Shown one piece after another: positions 22,145 through 32,897 of a DNA stretch of 64,000 bases. The stretch is taken from NCBI GenBank assembly GCA_000469685.2, contig LS997565.1, positions 15,931,235 through 15,995,234 on the forward strand, given 5' to 3'. Below the pieces are notes generated by a model. That model worked only from the letters and a program-made list of their open reading frames with translations. It did no database searches and was not told the DNA's origin. This DNA comes from Haemonchus contortus (Eukaryota > Nematoda > Chromadorea > Rhabditida > Trichostrongylidae). Made by a program: the position numbers and the translations under genes. Numbering within the stretch: position 1 is the stretch's first letter; each line of letters opens with the position of its first letter.

Positions 22145-23454
22145 ACCTAGTGGTAGCAGACATATCAGGGACCAGAGCGAGCAGGTGTCGTATGAACCTG
22201 CATTATACTCCAAAAACAGTGAAAATAAAGATTTTTCATCAATTGCTTTAATCGCCGTATTTTTATCACTTCTTACACGCTGATCGGGAGTGATAGTTAC
22301 CATCAAGAACACATGATGATGACTGATGGGAGATTAGGATGACACTGGACTTCAGTAGTCACTTAAGATGGGGTGCATGCCGTTGAATGCGTTTCAGAAC
22401 TCCTTGATCTCGAATAGAGACTCCAATTCTGCGATACTATTACAGAAGCAAAGTCACGAAAGTATTTTCTTCCCGTGATATGAAAACTTGTCCACGGAGC
22501 CACTCTGAACGGCGTGAAGCGATGTTGCAGTTGGCAGTGTTGTGGATCGCAGGCTATGGCTCACAGGCATGTAGATTGGGATTTTGATGCGCGGATCTCT
22601 TCTAGTTTCTGACCCGACAAAAGGCAGCTCTGACGAGTATTTTCCTATATTAGCATACTTTATTTAAGCACTACCAATCGATCGGAGAACGCAAGATCTC
22701 TCGCAAGTCGTTGCTAACTTGAGTCACTTCCCGCTTCCCCTTCGTCCTTATCTTTTACCTATGCACTTTCCTCTTCGCACCATCTCACTGCTACTTGCTC
22801 TGTGGCCAATAAGACTGCCGCTTCCTTTCATCCAAAATGTAATCGTAATTGTAAATCATGATGTACCCTGTAGTGCTTCCGTACGACTCTAATAAAGGGT
22901 TGGATCAGTTGCGCTAGCCACGACTTAGTCAAGCGTGACCTGCACTTCAATAAGCTAGCCGAAACCTATGTATGAGGCGATGTTCCAAGGACAATACAGT
23001 GTCCTCGATTAGTGGTTCTTCCTCTGGGCCACTACTCAGTCAACTGCTCCATCTCAGCGACATCGTCTCCTGGTTGCATGTGCTACGTCATTGCAAGAGT
23101 TGCATTCAAGCCACCATCACCGTGGCAAGGCTCAGCACATTATTTAACACCCGATTAGAGGGTAGGCACGTAGGGGGACTCCGGGTAACCACCAAGGTTG
23201 TATGAAAGTTCCTCTCCAGCAGCCAGCTATTCGAAAAAGGATTCTCGGAAATCTTCGCGGGCTCACGTTTCAATACCTGCCATTGTCGTATTTGTTTTAA
23301 GTTTTTAATCTTTCTCTAGTAATCACACTCGCCATCACGTAATTCATTCTCTATAAAATACCATCTTGGTCAAAAGAACGGATGGTGGTTAATAGTTGTT
23401 GTTATCGTATTGAGAAAAGCGACATTCAACATTATTGAACATACACCGCAACAT
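22145..23454. other. Arm sequence, no gene recognised
   Basis: Mirrored at 30,710-32,028. Two parts, 22,375-22,600 and 23,100-23,290, also align with copy C at 58,880-59,080 and 59,690-59,880. The section between them is replaced in copy C by unrelated sequence. Open frames of 60-80 codons occur on both strands without recognisable content. Confidence 0.4.
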
Positions 23455-24155
23455 GTAATTAGTCTCAAGGGGATCCCAATGGTCAACGTAGTTATAGCTT
23501 ATTTGAGGTGGTTTTCCTGTTATCTGCTGTTATTTCGCCGCAGTATGCGATCCAAAATTTTTATAAGGTTGTCGAGTTGAGGGCGAAGTTTCAGGGGCCA
23601 GAAGCCCTGCTTTCCTGTTATCAAAGGGCGTATAATAGACAACAACACCGTACCAACGTGACAGGAAGAGCGTGGCGGGTACGGCGGTAAACCGCCTCCC
23701 CCACCGCAACATGGTGCATCTTTCTGAGAATCAACGGGTGGGAAGCCCATGTTCACAGTGACCTAGTAAAACTGTGATCAAGCTTCTTCATCCCGCTTCA
23801 TACAAGGAGATCTCTGAACTCGTCTTTTAGCAAATCTTGCTTGGATTGGAGGACCTGTCCTTCTTCATCACCTCCAGAAACCGAATAGGGACACTTGTAT
23901 TCGTCGACCCATGCCTGGCTATCTACAAGTACTAGGTACTTGTCGAGACCACTCAAGTACCATGTTACTGTATGCAAATGAAAATCGGACTTTCACAAAA
24001 CCACAAAGCTGTCCGAAATGTCCGGCTGGGGATCGTCGACCTTATAAAAGTTTTGTTCGGCATACTGCGGCGAAATAACAGCAGCTTATGGAAATATCAC
24101 CTCAAAAGAAGCTAAAACTACGTGGGCTATTGGAACTCCCTTGAGAATAATTACA
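23455..24155. repeat. Foldback repeat with ~110-bp inverted ends (left arm)
   Basis: The end at 23,458-23,570 contains CTGCTGTTATTTCGCCGCAG and CTTATTTGAGGTGG. It recurs in reverse complement at 24,035-24,150 with about 20 percent divergence by eye. The enclosed ~460 bp is inverted relative to copy C. Other single copies of the end sequence are at 27,295-27,360 (spacer) and 60,290-60,415 (copy C). No transposase is encoded, so it may be a non-autonomous foldback or MITE-type element. Confidence 0.65.
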
Positions 24156-24694
24156 TATTCGCCAGTCGTTGATTTTATCAAGCACGCGGAGGGGTAACGT
24201 CTTCATTCACAGCTATAGCGAGCCCCGAGAAGTCTAGTGGATCACCGGTGGAATTAACCGGTCTAGCCAACGGCCATGACAGTATCCAAGATCTTTTCCG
24301 ACCTCCTAATTTTCCATTTCTTGGCGTAAGAAACGACATTACGGATCTACACTCGTTGATGGACCTCGAAACTCCGGATTGTGGCGGTATAGGATAAGAG
24401 TTAGCTCGACCGAGAAGAGGCGCGGTAATGGGAGTTTTGCAAATCATCATCCCTGGCAAACTCTTTGTATTGGCCATATATGCAAAGTCCTACGATATTA
24501 TTATGAAAATGAGTGCAAGGAGAACAATGTTCGCGCTCTATCAAACGGGAAAATATTACTACAGATATTACTACAGGCTGCTCAAATAGCGGTGAATGAA
24601 AAACTGGACCAAAAGCTCCAGAGACTGCAAATTGTTTGAACATTGTCAAAAAAGAAAACGATGTTGATGTTTTTATTCGATTTCAGGAAGTCAG
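24156..24694. other. Upstream region of the glycine-rich gene
   Basis: Homologous in copy C (60,416-61,049). Open frames on both strands (24,178-24,477 minus; 24,379-24,639 plus) are not kept in copy C and have no recognisable domain. Likely 5' flanking DNA of the gene at 24,933. Confidence 0.4.
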
Positions 24695-24702
24695 TATAAA
24701 AG
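24695..24702 (+). promoter_or_regulatory. TATA box of the glycine-rich gene (left arm)
   Basis: TATAAAAG about 230 bp before the ATG; kept exactly in the right arm (29,459-29,466) and in copy C (61,050-61,057). Confidence 0.5.
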
Positions 24703-24932
24703 GTAAAATGGTGGCATTAGTAGCAGTACATCATTTCGCTTTCCCTTCATCAGATCTTCACGAGGGACTTTCTGATTTAATCTGAATTTTCAGTAGGGTG
24801 GTCTCGCCCGCTCGTCCCGCTATCTGCTTTTCTAAGGAACGCATCTTTGTAAACTTGATTAGTAAATATCTCAACACAGCAATAATTCGAAAAAGTTTGA
24901 TGGAATTCGATGTTGATCTGAAAGTTTGTCAG

Positions 24933-25447
24933 ATGAATTTATTCCTAATCTTGACTGTTGTTGCGACACTGGCGACGTTTCCGGTGAGATTTTTCTGGCA
25001 TACGGACTAAACTATATACGAGAAATGTAGAATTTTCAATAGGAAATATTGTTGATAAAGATAAAGCTTATTACAGTATTTACATGAAAAATTACAACAT
25101 GAAAAGATTGATTTTGTTAGTAATGATCTTCATTCCAGAGGATAGATGCGGCAACTGGTGAGACGGCTCCTCCGCAAAATCCTCCTCAAGGAGGACCACC
25201 TGAGGTGGCAAAACAGCCGGTTTCTGGGGCGCTCGGTGTAAGAGGTGTCAAGAATGGTAGCGGACAACCAGGAGCAACTCCAAATGGACAACCAGGTGGA
25301 CCTAGTTCAGGAGGACAGGAAAGGAACCCATTTGGCGTTGGAGGAAACGCTCTTGTAGGACAAGGAGGATTTCCCAATGGAGGATTCGGCGGACAAGGGC
25401 AAAATCCGTATAGCGGAGATGGAGGACAAGGAAGTCAAAATCCGTAG
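24933..25447 (+). CDS. Secreted glycine/proline-rich protein, two exons (left arm)
   Basis: Exon 1 is 24,933-24,983 (17 codons, MNLFLILTVVATLATFP, a signal peptide core). The intron is 24,984-25,138 (155 bp, GTGAG donor, ATTCCAG acceptor). Exon 2 is 25,139-25,447. The joined product has 119 residues with a plausible signal cleavage after RIDA, then a Gly/Pro/Gln-rich mature part (for example NGQPGGPSSGGQ, GGFPNGGFGGQGQNPY). TTTGTCAG directly before the ATG is a likely cis- or trans-splice acceptor. After the TAG the same frame continues for about 95 codons of YPFxGPxGPF-type repeats before a frameshift near 25,740, so the present stop probably truncates a longer ancestral protein. No family recognised; extracellular structural or secretory role is inference. 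An exact mirror copy exists in the right arm. Confidence 0.6.
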
Positions 25448-25826
25448 GGCGTAGCTGGAAGACCCTTCCCTGGAGAACGAGGAGGAATCCCGTTCCAAGG
25501 ATCTGAAGGACCGTTCCCTAGCGGCCGAGGACGGTATCCGTTCCGAGGACCTGATAGGCTTTACGCCGGAGGACAAGGAGGATATCCGTCCCAAGGACCC
25601 AGAGGACCATTTGCCGGAGGACGAAGAGGATATCCGTTTGCACAAGCAGGGTATTCATTCCAAGGACGTGGAGGACCTTCCTCCGAAGAACAAGGAGGAT
25701 ATCCATTCAAAAGACCTGAAGGACCATTCCCTGGAGGACAGGAGGATATTCGTTCGGAGGACCTCAAAGATACCTCATGTTGGATCTGGAGGATCTCCTT
25801 TTGCAGGGCCTGGTGGATGGTTCTGA
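25448..25826 (+). pseudogene. Former 3' coding part of the glycine-rich gene (left arm)
   Basis: In frame with exon 2 after the TAG at 25,445-25,447. It encodes repeats with GGIPFQG, GGYPFKRP and similar blocks until a frame loss near 25,740. The old ending, HVGSGGSPFAGPGGWF and TGA, is then found in another frame, finishing at 25,826. Copy C shows the same ending (HVGSGGPPFAGPGGWL). It would now serve as 3' untranslated sequence. Confidence 0.65.
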
Positions 25827-25872
25827 TCAGTAAATCTTTGAAGTGATTTGTGCTAGATGTTTTGGGAATTGC

Positions 25873-25878
25873 AATAAA
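25873..25878 (+). terminator. Poly(A) signal of the glycine-rich gene (left arm)
   Basis: AATAAA about 47 bp after the ancestral stop, conserved in the right-arm copy (28,283-28,288) and copy C (62,152-62,157). Confidence 0.6.
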
Positions 25879-25879
25879 A

Positions 25880-26690
25880 TTGCTCTATACTTGTAGTTGC
25901 TCTACAAAAGATATTATGGTTCTGGTATCATAAACATACGACTAATTAAAAATACTAGTCGAGATAAACGATAAGAACATATAGAACAACAGAAGTTCAT
26001 ACAAATACAATCAAAGGGACTCCCTCTCCGAAGTAGGGGAACAAATTTAATTTGAAAAACGATTAGAATATCAAGAAAGGACATGTTCAAATAGTTACTC
26101 CGCCACATCAATCTACGTCAAAGACTGTTTCCTTGCTAGGAATCCACAGTCGAAGAAGTTTCGCTTACTAGAAGCGATCCACGCTCGACATCGACCATCA
26201 AGTCACCAATTCGTCGTATGTTCTGCTCCGAAGCCAAATTTCCAACAGATGATTGACTTGATAATCCCTAGAGGTTTCTGTTGGTGAATAGGGCGGATTT
26301 GGGAGCAGATCCCATCCTTTACTTATCTTTGGCCGACTGTTCTGTAGTTCAGAAGCTCTTTGTGATCGACTCTGCCACACCTCTCTGCCTTTCTCGAAGT
26401 AGTGGAGCGTAGTATGGTGAATATGAAGATCACTTTCCCGACACATTTCTACGATGGAAAGCGAGAAGGTCTTTTCTATAAAAATCCCGAATTTGGTATT
26501 CAAATTGTATCAAGAAGAAAGAAGCCGCGCGAAAATCCACAATAATAACGCCTCAACCCATAGCAGTTTAAACATCACGCACCGACCAGACGGGCCCAAA
26601 TCCTTCAGACAACCCTACACATCTAGCAGAAATCGACTATTCCCCTCGATAGACCATCCCGGATGCTTTGATACCACAATTGTGGTGCCC
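25880..26690. other. Inner end of left arm
   Basis: Mirrored at 27,471-28,282. Nearly exact as far as about 26,290, then clearly diverged with indels of several bases. The last shared bases are the ACCACAATTGTGGT palindrome ending about 26,688. No gene recognised. Confidence 0.6.
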
Positions 26691-27470
26691 TAGCTACGCG
26701 GCTAATTCGTATAACTAATACCTTATATTCCCTTCCCTATATTTTCTTCTGACACTTGATGTGCCTGGTTCAACAGCTGTCTTTTGCCGTATTGGTTTAT
26801 CCCAAATCAATTTCTATGAAAGTTCTTCACGTGTGCCTTCGTTGCTTGACTAAGGGTCGGAGCCCCATCTAAGACTAGGCTTCTGGTGGGATATGGTGTG
26901 GCTTACAATGGGGAGGAGGGGGGGGGGGGGAGTGGGTGTCGTGTAGGAGCACACACAAACGTGCACATACACATATACACACATACACACACATTTTTTC
27001 TAACGCTGTGCCAGATGGCTTGAACTGCTTCCGCCTGAGCTGCTTCAGGCACCCAGCAGCAAAATATTGAAAAAAAATGGCTGAGCAAGATCGATTTATT
27101 GCAGACATTGCGTATTCCAGAGTATATCTGACGCTCTCGTACTGTTTTTCAGGCAGTTGATGTTTATCCTGCAGGTTATCCATTTCCTACCTTCATTCAT
27201 ATAGTATTGAAGACTTGAATGACATTAATTTTCAGGAGCTTGACGACTTTCAGTATTCTTTGCTCTGCGGTGCAATGCACTGCTTTTACTTGATGTTTTG
27301 TTAACTGCTGTTTTAACGCCGCAGTACGCGAAGCGGAAGTCTCACAAGGTTGGCGATTTATGTACAAAACTTCAGTCTCGGACGGGACTCGAACCCGCAC
27401 TTTTCCTCCTGGGGACCGTGCCCTTATCCCTTACACTACCGAGACTCCTCTTGTCCTCGCCTTCTTAAGT
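26691..27470. other. Palindrome spacer
   Basis: About 780 bp that is not mirrored. It holds a 13-G run (26,918-26,930), a CA-rich tract (26,946-26,995), one copy of the foldback end motif (27,295-27,360) and a tRNA-like sequence (27,375-27,445). No protein gene recognised. Confidence 0.8.
27375..27445 (-). tRNA. tRNA-like sequence with canonical pol III boxes (isotype unclear)
   Basis: 71 nt on the minus strand. A perfect 7-bp acceptor stem (GTCTCGG with CCGAGAC), an A box TAGTGTAAGGG, a D stem GTGT/GCAC, a 5-bp T stem (with a G-T pair) around TTCGAGT, and B box GGTTCGAGTCC matching consensus. TTTT follows 5 nt downstream (27,366-27,369 on the plus strand), a possible pol III terminator. The middle (GGTCCCCAGGAGGAAAAGT) does not form a normal 5-bp anticodon stem, so I cannot assign an anticodon. 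It may be a tRNA pseudogene or the head of a tRNA-derived SINE. Confidence 0.5.
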
Positions 27471-28335
27471 GCACCACAATTGTGGTATTAAAGCATCCGG
27501 GATGGTCTATTGAGGGGAATAGTCGATTTTTGCTAGATGTGTAGGGTTGTCTGAAGGATTTGGGCCCGTCTGGTCGGTGCGTGATGTTTAACCTGCTATA
27601 GGTTGAGGCGTTATTATTGTGGATTTTCGCGGGGCTTCTTCTTCTTGATACAGTTTGAATACTAAATTCGGGATTTTCATAGAGAAGATCTTCTCGCTTT
27701 CCATCGTAGAAATGTGTCGAGAAAGTGATCTTCATATTCACCATATTACGCTCCACTACTTCGAGAAAGATTGGGAGGTGTGTCAGAGTCATTTCGCGAT
27801 CTCCAAGAACTTTTGAGCTACGGAACAGTCAGCCGAATATAAGAAGAGGATGGGAATCCCAAATCCGCCCTATTCACCAACAGAAACCTCTAGGGATTAT
27901 CAAGTCAATCATCTGTTGGAAATTTGGCTTCGGAGCAGAACATACGACGAATTGGTGACTTGATGGTCGATGTCGAGCGTGGATCGCCTCTAGTAAGCGA
28001 AACTTCTTCGACTGTGGATTCCTAGCAAGGAAACAGTCTTTGACGTAGATTGATGTGGCGGAGTAACTATTTGAACATGTCCTTTCTTGATATTCTAATC
28101 GTTTTTCAAATTAAATTTGTTCCCCTACTTCGGAGAGGGAGTCCCTTTGATTGTATTTGTATGAACTTCTGTTGTTCTATATGTTCTTATCGTTTATCTC
28201 GACTAGTATTTTTAATTAGTCGTATGTTTATGATACCAGAACCATAATATCTTTTGTAGAGCAACTACAAGTATAGAGCAATTTTATTGCAATTCCCAAA
28301 ACATCTAGCACAAATCACTTCAAAGATTTACTGAT

Positions 28336-28713
28336 CAGAACCATCCACCAGGCCCTGCAAAAGGAGATCCTCCAGATCCAACATGAGGTATCTTTGAGGT
28401 CCTCCGAACGAATATCCTCCTGTCCTCCAGGGAATGGTCCTTCAGGTCTTTCGAATGGATATCCTCCTTGTTCTTCGGAGGAAGGTCCTCCACGTCCTTG
28501 GAATGAATACCCTGCTTGTGCAAACGGATATCCTCTTCGTCCTCCGGCAAATGGTCCTCTGGGTCCTTGGGACGGATATCCTCCTTGTCCTCCGGCGTAA
28601 AGCCTATCAGGTCCTCGGAACGGATACCGTCCTCGGCCGCTAGGGAACGGTCCTTCAGATCCTTGGAACGGGATTCCTCCTCGTTCTCCAGGGAAGGGTC
28701 TTCCAGCTACGCC
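28336..28713 (-). pseudogene. Former 3' coding part of the glycine-rich gene (right arm)
   Basis: Mirror of 25,448-25,826 with the same TAG and the same frameshift, so both lesions were present when the copies were homogenised. Poly(A) signal at 28,283-28,288. Confidence 0.65.
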
Positions 28714-29229
28714 CTACGGATTTTGACTTCCTTGTCCTCCATCTCCGCTATACGGATTTTGCCCTTGTCCGCCGAATCCTCCATTGGGAAATCCTCCTTG
28801 TCCTACAAGAGCGTTTCCTCCAACGCCAAATGGGTTCCTTTCCTGTCCTCCTGAACTAGGTCCACCTGGTTGTCCATTTGGAGTTGCTCCTGGTTGTCCG
28901 CTACCATTCTTGACACCTCTTACACCGAGCGCCCCAGAAACCGGCTGTTTTGCCACCTCAGGTGGTCCTCCTTGAGGAGGATTTTGCGGAGGAGCCGTCT
29001 CACCAGTTGCCGCATCTATCCTCTGGAATGAAGATCATTACTAACAAAATCAATCTTTTCATGTTGTAATTTTTCATGTAAATACTGTAATAAGCTTTAT
29101 CTTTATCAACAATATTTCCTATTGAAAATTCTACATTTCTCGTATATAGTTTAGTCCGTATGCCAGAAAAATCTCACCGGAAACGTCGCCAGTGTCGCAA
29201 CAACAGTCAAGATTAGGAATAAATTCATC
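28714..29229 (-). CDS. Secreted glycine/proline-rich protein, two exons (right arm)
   Basis: Exact mirror of the left-arm gene. Exon 1 is about 29,178-29,228, the intron about 29,023-29,177 and exon 2 about 28,714-29,022, giving the same 119-residue secreted product (signal core MNLFLILTVVATLATFP, then Gly/Pro/Gln-rich mature part) with no residue differences. TATA box at 29,459-29,466. The two genes are divergent from the palindrome centre in the sense that their 3' ends face each other across the spacer. Function unknown. Confidence 0.6.
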
Positions 29230-30005
29230 TGACAAACTTTCAGATCAACATCGAATTCCATCAAACTTTTTCGAATTATTGCTGTGTTGAGATATTTACT
29301 AATCAAGTTTACAAAGATGCGTTCCTTAGAAAAGCAGATAGCGGGACGAGCGGGCGAGACCACCCTACTGAAAATTCAGATTAAATCAGAAAGTCCCTCG
29401 TGAAGATCTGATGAAGGGAAAGCGAAATGATGTACTGCTACTAATGCCACCATTTTACCTTTTATACTGACTTCCTGAAATCGAATAAAAACATCAACAT
29501 CGTTTTCTTTTTTGACAATGTTCAAACAATTTGCAGTCTCTGGAGCTTTTGGTCCAGTTTTTCATTCACCGCTATTTGAGCAGCCTGTAGTAATATCTGT
29601 AGTAATATTTTCCCGTTTGATAGAGCGCGAACATTGTTCTCCTTGCACTCATTTTCATAATAATATCGTAGGACTTTGCATATATGGCCAATACAAAGAG
29701 TTTGCCAGGGATGATGATTTGCAAAACTCCCATTACCGCGCCTCTTCTCGGTCGAGCTAACTCTTATCCTATACCGCCACAATCCGGAGTTTCGAGGTCC
29801 ATCAACGAGTGTAGATCCGTAATGTCGTTTCTTACGCCAAGAAATGGAAAATTAGGAGGTCGGAAAAGATCTTGGATACTGTCATGGCCGTTGGCTAGAC
29901 CGGTTAATTCCACCGGTGATCCACTAGACTTCTCGGGGCTCGCTATAGCTGTGAATGAAGACGTTACCCCTCCGCGTGCATGATAAAATCAACGACTGGC
30001 GAATA

Positions 30006-30706
30006 TGTAATTATTCTCAAGGGAGTTCCAATAGCCCACGTAGTTTTAGCTTCTTTTGAGGTGATATTTCCATAAGCTGCTGTTATTTCGCCGCAGTATG
30101 CCGAACAAAACTTTTATAAGGTCGACGATCCCCAGCCGGACATTTCGGACAGCTTTGTGGTTTTGTGAAAGTCCGATTTTCATTTGCATACAGTAACATG
30201 GTACTTGAGTGGTCTCGACAAGTACCTAGTACTTGTAGATAGCCAGGCATGGGTCGACGAATACAAGTGTCCCTATTCGGTTTCTGGAGGTGATGAAGAA
30301 GGACAGGTCCTCCAATCCAAGCAAGATTTGCTAAAAGACGAGTTCAGAGATCTCCTTGTATGAAGCGGGATGAAGAAGCTTGATCACAGTTTTACTAGGT
30401 CACTGTGAACATGGGCTTCCCACCCGTTGATTCTCAGAAAGATGCACCATGTTGCGGTGGGGGAGGCGGTTTACCGCCGTACCCGCCACGCTCTTCCTGT
30501 CACGTTGGTACGGTGTTGTTGTCTATTATACGCCCTTTGATAACAGGAAAGCAGGGCTTCTGGCCCCTGAAACTTCGCCCTCAACTCGACAACCTTATAA
30601 AAATTTTGGATCGCATACTGCGGCGAAATAACAGCAGATAACAGGAAAACCACCTCAAATAAGCTATAACTACGTTGACCATTGGGATCCCCTTGAGACT
30701 AATTAC
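30006..30706. repeat. Foldback repeat with inverted ends (right arm)
   Basis: Mirror of 23,455-24,155 with both inverted ends, inside the near-identical tract. Confidence 0.65.
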
Positions 30707-30766
30707 ATGTTGTGGTGTATGTTCAATAATGTTGAATGTCGCTTTTCTCAATACGATAACAACAAC

Positions 30767-32028
30767 CATTAACCACCCTCCGTTCATTTTTCTACGGCGT
30801 GACCAAGATGGTATTTTATAGAGAATGAATTACGTGATAGCGAGTGTGATTACTAGAGAAAGATTAAAAACTTAAAACAAATACGACAATGGCAGGTATT
30901 GAAACGTGAGCCCGCGAAGATTTCCGAGAATCCTTTTTCGAATAGCTGGCTGCTGGAGAGGAACTTTCATACAACCTTGGTGGTTACCCGGAGTCCCCCT
31001 ACGTGCCTACCCTCTAATCGGGTGTTAAATACTGTGCTGAGCCTTGCCACGGTGATGGTGGCTTGAATGCAACTCTTGCAATGACGTAGCACATGCAACC
31101 AGGAGACGATGTCGCTGAGATGGAGCAGTTGACTGAGTAGTGGCCCAGAGGAAGAACCACTAATCGAGGACGCTGTATTGTCCTTAGAACATCGCCTCAT
31201 ACATAGGTTTCGGCTAGCTTATTGAAGTGCAGGTCACGCTTGACTAAGTCGTGGCTAGCGCAACTGATCCAACCCTTTATTAGAGTCGTACGGAAGCACT
31301 ACAGGGTACATCATGATTTACAATTACGATTACATTTTGGATGAAAGGAAGCGGCAGTCTTATTGGCCACAGAGCAAGTAGCAGTGAGATGGTCCGAATA
31401 GGAAAGTGCATAGGTAAAAGATAAGGACGAAGGGGAAGCGGGAAGTGACTCAAGTTAGCGACGACTTGCGAGAGATCTTGCGTTCTCCGATCGATTGGTA
31501 GTGCTTAAATAAAGTATGCTGATATCGGAAAATACTCGTCAGAGCTGCCTTCTGTCTGGTCAGAAATTAGAAGAGATCCGCGCATCAAAATCCCAATCCA
31601 CATGCCTGTGAGCCATAGCCTGCGAGCCACAACACTGCCAACTGCAACATCGCTTCACGCCGGTCAGAGTGGCTCCGTGGACAAGTTTTCATATCACGGG
31701 AAAAAAATACTTTCGTGACTTTGCTTCTGTAATAGTATCGCAGAATTGGAGTCTCTATTAGAGATCAAGGAGTTCTGAAACGCATTCGACGGCATGCACC
31801 CCTTCTTAAGTGACTACTGAAGTCCAGTTTCATCCTAATCTCCCATCAGTCATCATTATGTGTTCTTGATGCTAACTACCACTCTCGATCAGCGTGCAAG
31901 AAGTGATAGAAACACGGCGACTAAAGCAATTGATGAAAAATCTTTATTGTCACTGTTTTTGGAGTATAATGCAGGTTCATACGACACCTGCTCGCTCTGG
32001 TCCTTGATATGTCTGCTACCACTAGGTT
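30767..32028. other. Arm sequence, no gene recognised
   Basis: Mirror of 22,145-23,394. It keeps 11 bp (near 30,795) that the left arm lacks. Nothing coding recognised. Confidence 0.4.
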
Positions 32029-32126
32029 CAAAACGTCTTTCTATTGATTCCTGTTTACGGCTGCCATACACCATGACTTTTGGCCTGTATTTCCCAAACA
32101 GGAACCAATAAAAAGACGCTTTGAGT
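32029..32126. repeat. 29-bp hairpin (right arm)
   Basis: Mirror of 22,048-22,144. The two stem arms differ here at about four positions, so the hairpin is weaker than in the left arm. Confidence 0.75.
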
Positions 32127-32160
32127 TTTCAAAGGGCTTTCTTTAGCTAATAAAGGAGCC

Positions 32161-32574
32161 TTGTTGTGTGCTTACAAGTCGTATGTGCGACCTCTGGTCG
32201 AATCCAGCACTACGGTTTTCATCAGCAAGAAAAGGAAACATGTCTATGCGCTCGAAAAGGTACATAATGAATTTACTCGTAAGCTGCCTATTCGGATTGG
32301 TGGTTTTTTGTACATCAGAATACCGAGGGCAGCTATCAGAAACCAGAGTCTTGGACTGACATCCTTAGAAACGCGACGGAGGGTTTTCGATCTTTGTATG
32401 GTTCACAAACTTGTACACGGCACATGTGGTCACGGTTCTAATGTCTTGAAGCTGACACATTCTAGGACTAGAGGTGGCTCCATGAAGATTTCTTTGGCAC
32501 GTCCTAAAACTAACTTGCTAGCTAGCTTACCAGCTAGAGTAGCATTACCCTCAGGGCTGGCAGTGATTATCTAA
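32161..32574 (+). pseudogene. CR1-like LINE reverse transcriptase, C-terminal fragment (right arm)
   Basis: Mirror of the left-arm fragment, open over 137 codons with substitutions such as YMSYV to YKSYV and RHGS to GHGS. It contains the thumb-region motifs SYVRPLVES, EKVHNEFTRKL and RRRVFDLCMVHKLVHG but no catalytic core. Confidence 0.78.
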
Positions 32575-32790
32575 AAGTGGTGAAAAATATATCTGTCTCT
32601 TCATCGCTAGCTCAGCTCAAACGCCAAGTAATTAAGTTGCTGATGAAGGGAACTGGTCCTAACGTTTCTTGAGACTGATTACTTAACCAATTTATCTTTG
32701 TATTGCGTATTGGTTGTTTGTACAAATGTTCGATATTTATTATGTATTGCGTTTTGGTTCCTTTCTCACGATTGCCTTCCGCAGGCGTAA

Positions 32791-32897
32791 TATATACTAT
32801 ACTATACTATACTATACTATACTATACTATACTATACTTAACTATACTATACTATACTACACTATACTATACTATACCATACTATACTATACTATAT
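32791..32897. repeat. Short (TATAG)n array (right arm, reads CTATA)
   Basis: About 107 bp with point variants (CTTAA, CTACA, CTATACCA). It marks the same locus as 17,793-21,378 in the left arm but without the transposon and without expansion. Confidence 0.95.

Larger units (their letters stand above)
3974..26005 (+). repeat. Segmental duplication, copy A
   Basis: This unit is collinear in the same orientation with 49,159-62,306 (copy C), and most of it (from about 6,975) is also present in reverse complement in the right palindrome arm. Landmarks in order match copy C: the block at about 3,974-4,500, a tRNA-like motif at 4,511, a block at 6,560-6,950, the hairpin at 10,819, the RTE element from 11,273 and the glycine-rich gene at 24,695. 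Copy C lacks the stretch equivalent to about 13,316-22,375. Confidence 0.88.
23395..26290. repeat. Near-identical tract shared by both arms (left side)
   Basis: In this interval the left arm and its mirror (27,871-30,766) differ, as far as I can see by eye, at about one position (near 25,711). Immediately outside, at 23,365-23,393 and from 26,290 inward, substitutions and indels reappear. It encloses the foldback repeat and the whole glycine-rich gene. Confidence 0.8.
6975..26690 (+). repeat. Left arm of giant inverted repeat
   Basis: Reverse complement of 27,471-43,700. Matching landmarks give a constant coordinate sum of 54,161 between about 23,395 and 26,690. The sum becomes 54,172 after an 11-bp indel near 23,365, and about 50,686 beyond the TATAG array and Tc1 insertion, which make the left arm about 3.5 kb longer. 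Further out more indels accumulate, among them about 96 bp found only here at about 7,166-7,256 and about 190 bp missing here near 8,480. Homology fades near 6,975. Confidence 0.93.
27871..30766. repeat. Near-identical tract shared by both arms (right side)
   Basis: Mirror of 23,395-26,290. The only difference noticed is one A/G position inside the glycine-rich 3' part (near 28,450). Confidence 0.8.

Noticed and set aside
25307..25767. Serine-rich and leucine-rich minus-strand frames over the glycine-rich gene
   Set aside because: Shadows of a low-complexity Gly/Pro coding sequence; splice sites, signal peptide and poly(A) signal support the plus strand.
27375..27445. Nematode-specific V-arm tRNA (nev-tRNA) with a CCC anticodon
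   Set aside because: Only 71 nt with no long variable arm, and CCC does not sit in a paired anticodon arm.
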